64,000 nt of DNA, from assembly GCF_001659605.2 (NCBI RefSeq), contig NC_035173.2:11463959-11527958 (forward strand), given 5' to 3'. The stretch comes from Manihot esculenta (lineage: Eukaryota > Streptophyta > Magnoliopsida > Malpighiales > Euphorbiaceae). A model generated the notes under the pieces. It was not told the origin of the DNA. It searched no databases and saw nothing but the letters and a program-made list of their open reading frames with translations. The position numbers and the translations under genes are program-made. Below are positions 59,070 through 64,000 of this stretch, one piece after another (the first letter of the stretch is position 1; every line of letters starts with the position of its first letter).

Positions 59070-61469
59070 TGTAACACCCGGCTAGACTCCGGTATCGGAA
59101 TTCCTACCGTCCGGTGGAATTTCGGACGTCGGGAACTTCTAGAAGGGTAAAGGCATGTTTTATGAAATGTTTTCATGAATTTTAATGTTTTAAAGCATGA
59201 AAATTAAATGAGTTTTTACATGAAAAGTCTTTGGAGGAAAACCCAGGTTCGGCCGCCGAAAGTCAAGTTCGGCCGCCGAACATGCATGTGATTAGGAGGC
59301 ACGTTAGGCCCCCGAAAGCATGAGTGAGGGAAGTGCAGGTTCGGCCGCCGAACCTCATGTTCGGCCGCCGAACATTTGCATGGATGCGGAGGCACTTTCG
59401 GCCCCCGAACGTGGCCTGGCCAGCCACCTATAAAAGGGTCCCTTAGGTCCGCACGGGCGAGCTTTTCTCCCCCGTTGTCGGCCAAGGTGAGTCTCCGCCA
59501 CCCCTCCCTCGATCTTGAGTGTTTCCCTTAGATCTTCCATGATTTTCACGGGTTTTAACTTCTGTTTTGAAGATCTGTGAGTAAAGAGAAAGTTTTGGGT
59601 ACTTGGAGGTTCAAAGAGCTCAATCTCTCCATCTCCAAGCTAGGATCGCCTTTCCTCTCGTTTCTTCAAGAGGTAAGCTCGGATCCACCCTTGTTATGCG
59701 TTTTAAACAAGTTTTATGAAGTTTTAAGGGGTAGAATCCATGTTAGGGTATATGTTGAGCTTATGGGTTTTTGATGCTTCATTAAACAATGTGGCTTGAT
59801 TGTGTGTGTTTGGAGTGTTGTAGATGGGGTATATGTTTGTTTGAGGCCCCTAGGAACTTGTATGCATGTTTTAACTGAGGTATATGCATGATTGGTGAGT
59901 TTGGAGGCGAAAATGCATTTGGGAGCCAAGTTTCTGCCCTTCGGCAGAAACCAGGTTCGGCAGCCGAAGGCACTTTCGGCCGCCGAACATGGCTGGTGAG
60001 GCAGGCCTTTCGGCTGCCGAAGTTGCCCCCGAAGGGAGACTTTCGTCTCTGTCTGGGACTTTCGGCCCCCGAAGGTGCCGCCGAACATGCATGAGTTTCG
60101 TCTCTGTCTGGGAGTTTCGGCCGCCGAAGGTGCCGCCGAACCTGCCTGACTTTCGGCTCTGGAGGGACTTTCGGCCGCCGAAAGTGCCCTGTCCAGCCAT
60201 TTCATGCATGATTTCCTATGAGCTTTTCATGATGTTTTAGGGGGTTTTTGGGGAGTATATTAGAGTCTTGTTTATGTATGTTTGGTCCCTCATTGGAGTC
60301 CACCTGTGTAGGTTCGGACCCGAGGAACCGAGGACCCCAGCAGTGATAGCTGCTTCAGAGTATTGTCAGAGCTAGCCAGAGGTGAGTGGAATAAACCTTA
60401 AGTTTTAAATAAATGAAATATGAATTTTGAGCATGATCCATGCATCATGAATGCCATGAGATATAATAGGTTGCTTGCATTAGTATTCACGAATATGTTG
60501 CATTGCATTTATGATGATTATGTTGATGTGGATTGGTTATTGGATGATCCTTTAGTCCTCATATGATATGATTGATGTTATGGCATGTTATGGTATGGAA
60601 GTCCAGGTTGTACCCATTCTACGTCCCTGGCACGATGTAAGAGAAAGTCCAGGTTGTACCCATTCTACGTCCCTGGCACAGTTGGTCCATATGATATGTT
60701 ATGATAAGGGAAAGACCGGTTGACCCATTCTACGTCCCGGCACAGTTGGACCTATGTAGAGGACTATAGGTGACAATACCATCCGAGATGTGATTTGTTG
60801 TGATGTGCTGCATTCCATGAAAGCATGAAATTTTAATATATTGTTTTATACTATTCTGCTCACTGGGCTTTGTAGCTCACCCCTCTCCCCTAACCCCAGA
60901 TGTGCAGGTACAGGGTAGATCAGAAGGTTAGCCAGAGTTTTGAAGTATGTCTTATGTATGTAATAGTTAGTTTGTGGACATGACAATTGATGAAATGTAA
61001 AAATATTCAGAATGTTATGTAATGAGGTTATCGAGGATAGAGTTGTGCTTGACCATAATGTATTGTTAATGTTAGTGTATATGCCCTAGGCCATTATCTT
61101 GTACCTTTTTGTATGTCATTTTTGTTATAAATAAAAGAGGTTTTTATCATTATTATTTGTTTGCATGTTACATAATAATGATTATCATCCCTGGTTACTT
61201 ATTATTATGTTGATAATAATAAAATATAACTAGTATGATTATTGATTGATAATCATGAGATGATTATGTATATGTTGATATAAATCAATAATCATAAATA
61301 CTTGTTAGAGAACAAAGTATTGGATGGACCCGCATTGAGATCACTACATGGATCATGTATGGGATTAAACAGGTTTACAGGTTACATGTCAGGCTTGCTA
61401 CGGGTCCCGGCGGCCTTAAGTCGACCCGGATCCTAGCGCCGGTAGCGGTCCGATTTTCGGGGCGTTACA
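59070..61469 (+). repeat. Element H 3' LTR (2400 bp) containing a copia I fragment
   Basis: TGTAACACCCGG to GGGCGTTACA; TATAAAAGG is at 59429-59437. It matches the 5' LTR closely up to GTTAA (61065-61069), apart from a 15-bp palindrome deletion near 60180 and a few substitutions. It then carries 282 bp of copia I (61070-61351). It resumes at 'atcatgtatggg', skipping the segment equivalent to 53404-53597. Confidence 0.93.
61070..61351 (+). mobile_element. Truncated copia I LTR start inside H 3' LTR
   Basis: Identical to the first ~282 bp of the I LTR and inserted at exactly the same H LTR position as the full copia I in the 5' LTR. It has the 5-T run of the I 5' LTR, not the 4-T run of the I 3' LTR. 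The right junction to H LTR sequence shows at most 1 base of overlap, and there is no target duplication on the right. Confidence 0.92.
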
Positions 61470-61569
61470 AAGAAGAAGAAGAAGTTGCAGAAAGGATAGG
61501 AAGAAGAAGAAGAAAGAAGAAGAAGAAGAAGAAGAAGTTGCAAAAAGGGTAGGAAGAAGAAGAAAGAAG

Positions 61570-61600
<31 letters not shown>

Positions 61601-61655
61601 TGCAGAAAGGGTAGAAAGAAGAAGAAGAAGAAGAAGAAGAAGAAGAAGAAGGGGC
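61470..61655 (+). repeat. (GAA)n compound microsatellite, right half
   Basis: GAA runs alternating with GTTGCARAAAGGRTAGRAA units, the other half of the repeat in the centre of MITE J. Confidence 0.9.
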
Positions 61656-61874
61656 ATTTGGGTTTGGGTTTTGTGATTTTGAAATAGCGGGATTTTTAGT
61701 GAGGGTTAATTTTGTCAATTCACGTGTCCCAAACGGCTATTTTGGACGGAAGGACTACGAATTTGGACATAAAAGAAAGTGAGGGACTTAAGTGTTGGGT
61801 CGCCAAAATAGAGGGACAGAAGTGTTAATTACGTTAAACCTCAGGGACTAAAAAGTAATTTTTCCTTGTGAATA

Positions 61875-62125
61875 TAGTAGAAAAAAAGAAAAGACACTAC
61901 AACTCTCCAACCGTTTGGATGAATTTAAGCAATGCTAACCCAAAAAGCTTTAAGATGGCCATTATGAAGAGGTCCAACGGAAAGCACAATAGCCTTCAAT
62001 TTTTTCACGTATACTATCACACAATGTTTATTTGCAGCCACCCCATCAGCTATTTAGTTCTCATCACATGGGTATGCTTTAAATATCATCAATATCTTGA
62101 ATACTAAAATTATCTCTTTAATCTC
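61875..62125 (-). pseudogene. Element K antisense ORF, upstream part
   Basis: On the minus strand, from right to left, it reads FKAYPCDEN, IADGVAANKHCV, a frameshifted stretch near 61985, then IHPNGWRVVVSFLFFYYIHN, which flows past MITE J into the 42938 side. This pattern (PNGWR, hydrophobic stretch, later LVRWLPS) resembles the N-terminal domain of Retand-type antisense ORFs. The start is lost where C2 was inserted (62126). Confidence 0.55.
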
Positions 62126-63109
62126 TGATAGAGCCTATTTTAGCCCATATTTTCATGATCTTATTGATGTTTATTTGCACCTATTCTACCTAATTTTGTG
62201 ATTTTAATCATGTTTTGCAATTATTAGGTGTGAAGAAACAAATTGGAGAAAATGCTCTTAAAAATGCCAAAAAGTGCCCAAATTCAGCAACCTTCGGAAG
62301 TACTTTCGGAAGCCAAAATCCAGTCACCTTCGGCGGCACTTTCGGCAGCCGAAAGAGGACTCCAGAGATGAAAGTCGACCACCTTCGGCGGCACCTTCGG
62401 CCATCGAACCTTGCGTCCAGAGCCGAAAGTCCAGCCTCCGAAACTCATTTTAGGCAGCCGAATCTCCCTCTCAATGCACTCTTTCCTTATTCAAGAAGCC
62501 ATATCCCAAGTTGCCATATTTGAGGAGCCAAACAAGGGAAGTATTTTGAGATCCAAATCTTCAAAATTCACATTCAAATATTGGATTTCAAGATCCAGCT
62601 TATTAAGGAAGCCAAATCCAAAGATCACATGTTTCCCACTTAGTGCCATGCACATTCATATTTCAAAAGGAGGCTCCACCTTCCTCATTAGTGCATGGGC
62701 AGCCTCTTAACTCTTTAGGCAACATCTTGAAGACCTTAGGCAGCAATTAAAAAGACCAAAGAGCCCCCACTTGCCTCCATTCACATGCATCTCGTTTTTG
62801 CCTTCACCCTTGCACAAAGAAGGCACATATGGGACCAAGGGCACTTTGGACAGCCTCTAAAAGACTCATGGATTGCCACCAAACCCTAAGGAGCCTCTCA
62901 AGATCTATTTAAAGGCTTCAAGAAGACAAGAAGACAGATTTGTTCCACCACTTCTCCAAGAAATCGGCAAGGCTCCAAGGCCTCTCTCACCCACTTAGTT
63001 CTTCATCTTTTCTTCTTCGTTTCTTTTATTTTCTGTTTTGGTTCAGCCATGAGTGGCTGAAACCCTTCTTTCTAGTTGAAGTTTGGTTGAAACTAAGATT
63101 ATTTAAAAT
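62126..63109 (+). mobile_element. C2: second copy of the C LTR family, truncated
   Basis: Starts TGATAGAGCC and follows C (12257) through 'gttcagccatgagtggctgaaaccc' to 'aaactaagattatttaaaa', about 60 percent of the full LTR. It is then broken by M. It holds a TTCGG repeat module at 62290-62470 that includes TTCGGCAGCCGAAAG. About 190 bp (62520-62710) is longer than or different from C. The left flank is ATCTC; the right end is not in the window. Confidence 0.85.
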
Positions 63110-64000
63110 CGTAACAGCCCGAAAACCGATACCCCTCTTTAACGGCCCGAACCGCCACCGGCGCTAGGATCCAAATCGGCTTAAGGCCGCCGGGACCCGT
63201 AGCAAGCCAAACATACCTCCTATCACCTGGTCAAATCCCATACATGATCAACACTTTAACATAAAAACTTAAACATAAGATGTATAGACCGAGCTTGACC
63301 TGCATGCGACATAACTGGAAATATAAAGAACCCCCTACTAGAGCCCTCATCAAAACTCTAGCTGGGTCAACATAACATACATCAAGCCGGAGTCACATCC
63401 AAAGAACTAGAACCTAACCTGTGCATGCATCAAACCACAAACATAAGACCTCTACTAGGGTCCTCATCAAACACTAGCGTGGTAAACAACACATGCCACC
63501 AGTTTGGTTCAAACTCAACTCAACACTAAACATATCATACATCATGTATTAAACAGGGACTAACCAAGTCTTAGGGCCAAGCACAGTACTAATCCATAAA
63601 CATAACTCTACTTTACGTTACATTACATTATCTTACAATCCATTACATCAATTTACAATACACGTCCACACAACTCTAATCTATTACATAAGCACAACCT
63701 TAACTCTTGAGACTTCCCGATCGACCTCATACCTGTAACACTGGGGTTAGGGGAGAGGGGTGAGCTAAAAAGCCCAGTGAGTAGAAACAAAGAAAACAGT
63801 TCATTAATTACATGCTTTCATGAAATGCGCCACAGCACAAACAATTCACATCACGGATTGGACATGACCACCAAAACTCCCTCTGACTGTAACATAACAT
63901 GGTGCCCGGCCCTTCGGGCTCCTCAGGACTTCATTATGCCCGGCCCTTCGGGCTCCTTAGGACTTCATTATGCCCGGCCCTTCGGGCTCCTCAGGACTTC
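63110..64000 (-). repeat. LTR M (Tekay-like, reverse), runs off the window
   Basis: Starts CGTAACAGCCCGAAAACCG, a variant of TGTAACGACCCG, and keeps 'ggcgctaggatcc', 'cttaaggccgccgggacccg' and the 'gctcacccctctcccctaacccc' block (complement) of the family. It is diverged from S1, D and F. The first ~170 bp contain a second 'aacggcccgaaccg' copy. It is truncated by the window edge, so solo LTR or full element cannot be told. Confidence 0.8.
63900..64000 (-). repeat. Hairpin minisatellite in LTR M
   Basis: Three units of about 37 bp with GCCCGGCCCTTCGGGCTCC and an 'aggacttcattat' linker. The core CCCGGCCCTTCGGG can fold on itself. It occupies the same LTR position as the CCAGG..CCTGG arrays of other families, with unrelated sequence. 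It continues beyond the window. Confidence 0.8.

Larger units (their letters stand above)
43353..61469 (+). mobile_element. Element H: Tekay/Del-like chromovirus with intact gag-pol, carrying copia I
   Basis: Perfect duplications AAGAA lie at 43348-43352 and 61470-61474. It spans 18.1 kb, of which 8.03 kb is copia element I in the 5' LTR. 5' LTR: 43353-53715 (about 2.32 kb without I); PBS 53719; gag-pol 53986-58965; PPT 59057; 3' LTR 59070-61469. Outside the I-related changes I count about five differences between the LTRs, so insertion was recent. It is the only element here with an uninterrupted polyprotein, but its promoter LTR is now split downstream of the TATA box. Confidence 0.96.
42948..61865. 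mobile_element. Element J: Mutator-like MITE (~0.8 kb) split by H
   Basis: Left arm 42948-43352 and right arm 61470-61865 are inverted copies of each other at their outer ~130 bp (GGGAAAATTACTTCTTAGTC on the left; complement of the right end GGAAAAATTACTTTTTAGTC). Nine-bp duplications TTGTGAATA flank the whole (42939-42947 and 61866-61874). Long TIRs with a 9-bp duplication point to a Mutator-like element. Without H it is about 796 bp and has no transposase, so it is a non-autonomous MITE. It sits inside the K antisense ORF. Confidence 0.88.

Overview
The window is repeat DNA from a plant nuclear genome, probably a eudicot; the species cannot be named from the sequence. I find no host protein gene, tRNA, rRNA or CRISPR. 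Nearly every base can be assigned to LTR retrotransposons and one small DNA transposon inserted into one another. The dominant family is a Ty3/gypsy chromovirus (Tekay/Del-like: long 2.2-2.4 kb LTRs, initiator-tRNA-Met primer site, one gag-pol frame ending in a chromodomain). Names A-M below are my own labels.

Nesting order. The oldest layer is K, a decayed Tat/Retand-type gypsy element (pol on + at 34746-37515 and 40575-40900, a degenerate tandem repeat, then a minus-strand extra ORF at 41690-42938 and 61875-62125). K was hit by G (copia-like LTR, 1-892 and 34481-34745), L (3.06-kb solo LTR, 37516-40574, TSD GACAT), J (about 0.8-kb Mutator-like MITE, 42948-43352 and 61470-61865, 9-bp TSD) and C2 (62126-63109), which is cut by M (LTR, minus, 63110 to the window end). 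G was hit by A (893-34480). A was hit by solo LTR S1 (4413-6733, TSD GAGGG), by full element B (9092-20578, TSD ATCCG) and by reverse element D (22151-32852, TSD ACGGG). B carries solo LTR C (12257-13912, TSD GGGCT). D holds remnants of E, E' and F. J was hit by H (43353-61469, TSD AAGAA), whose 5' LTR was hit by copia element I (45365-53398, TSD GTTAA).

Activity. H is the only element with an uninterrupted gag-pol (53986-58965, 1659 aa). Its LTRs differ at only a few sites, so it is young, but its 5' LTR is split by I. I is younger still (I saw one 1-base difference between its LTRs) yet is defective: it lacks about half of reverse transcriptase, so it was probably moved in trans. A, B and F have broken coding regions.

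Most interesting structures: a 282-bp copy of the start of I in the 3' LTR of H, looking like templated repair from the 5' LTR; hairpin minisatellites in the LTRs whose stems change in a compensating way; splice-donor-like sites conserved in all the long LTRs; a TTCGGC-N-GCCGAA palindrome module shared by two otherwise unrelated LTR families; and the K antisense ORF with a coiled-coil-like segment and poly-Asp tail.
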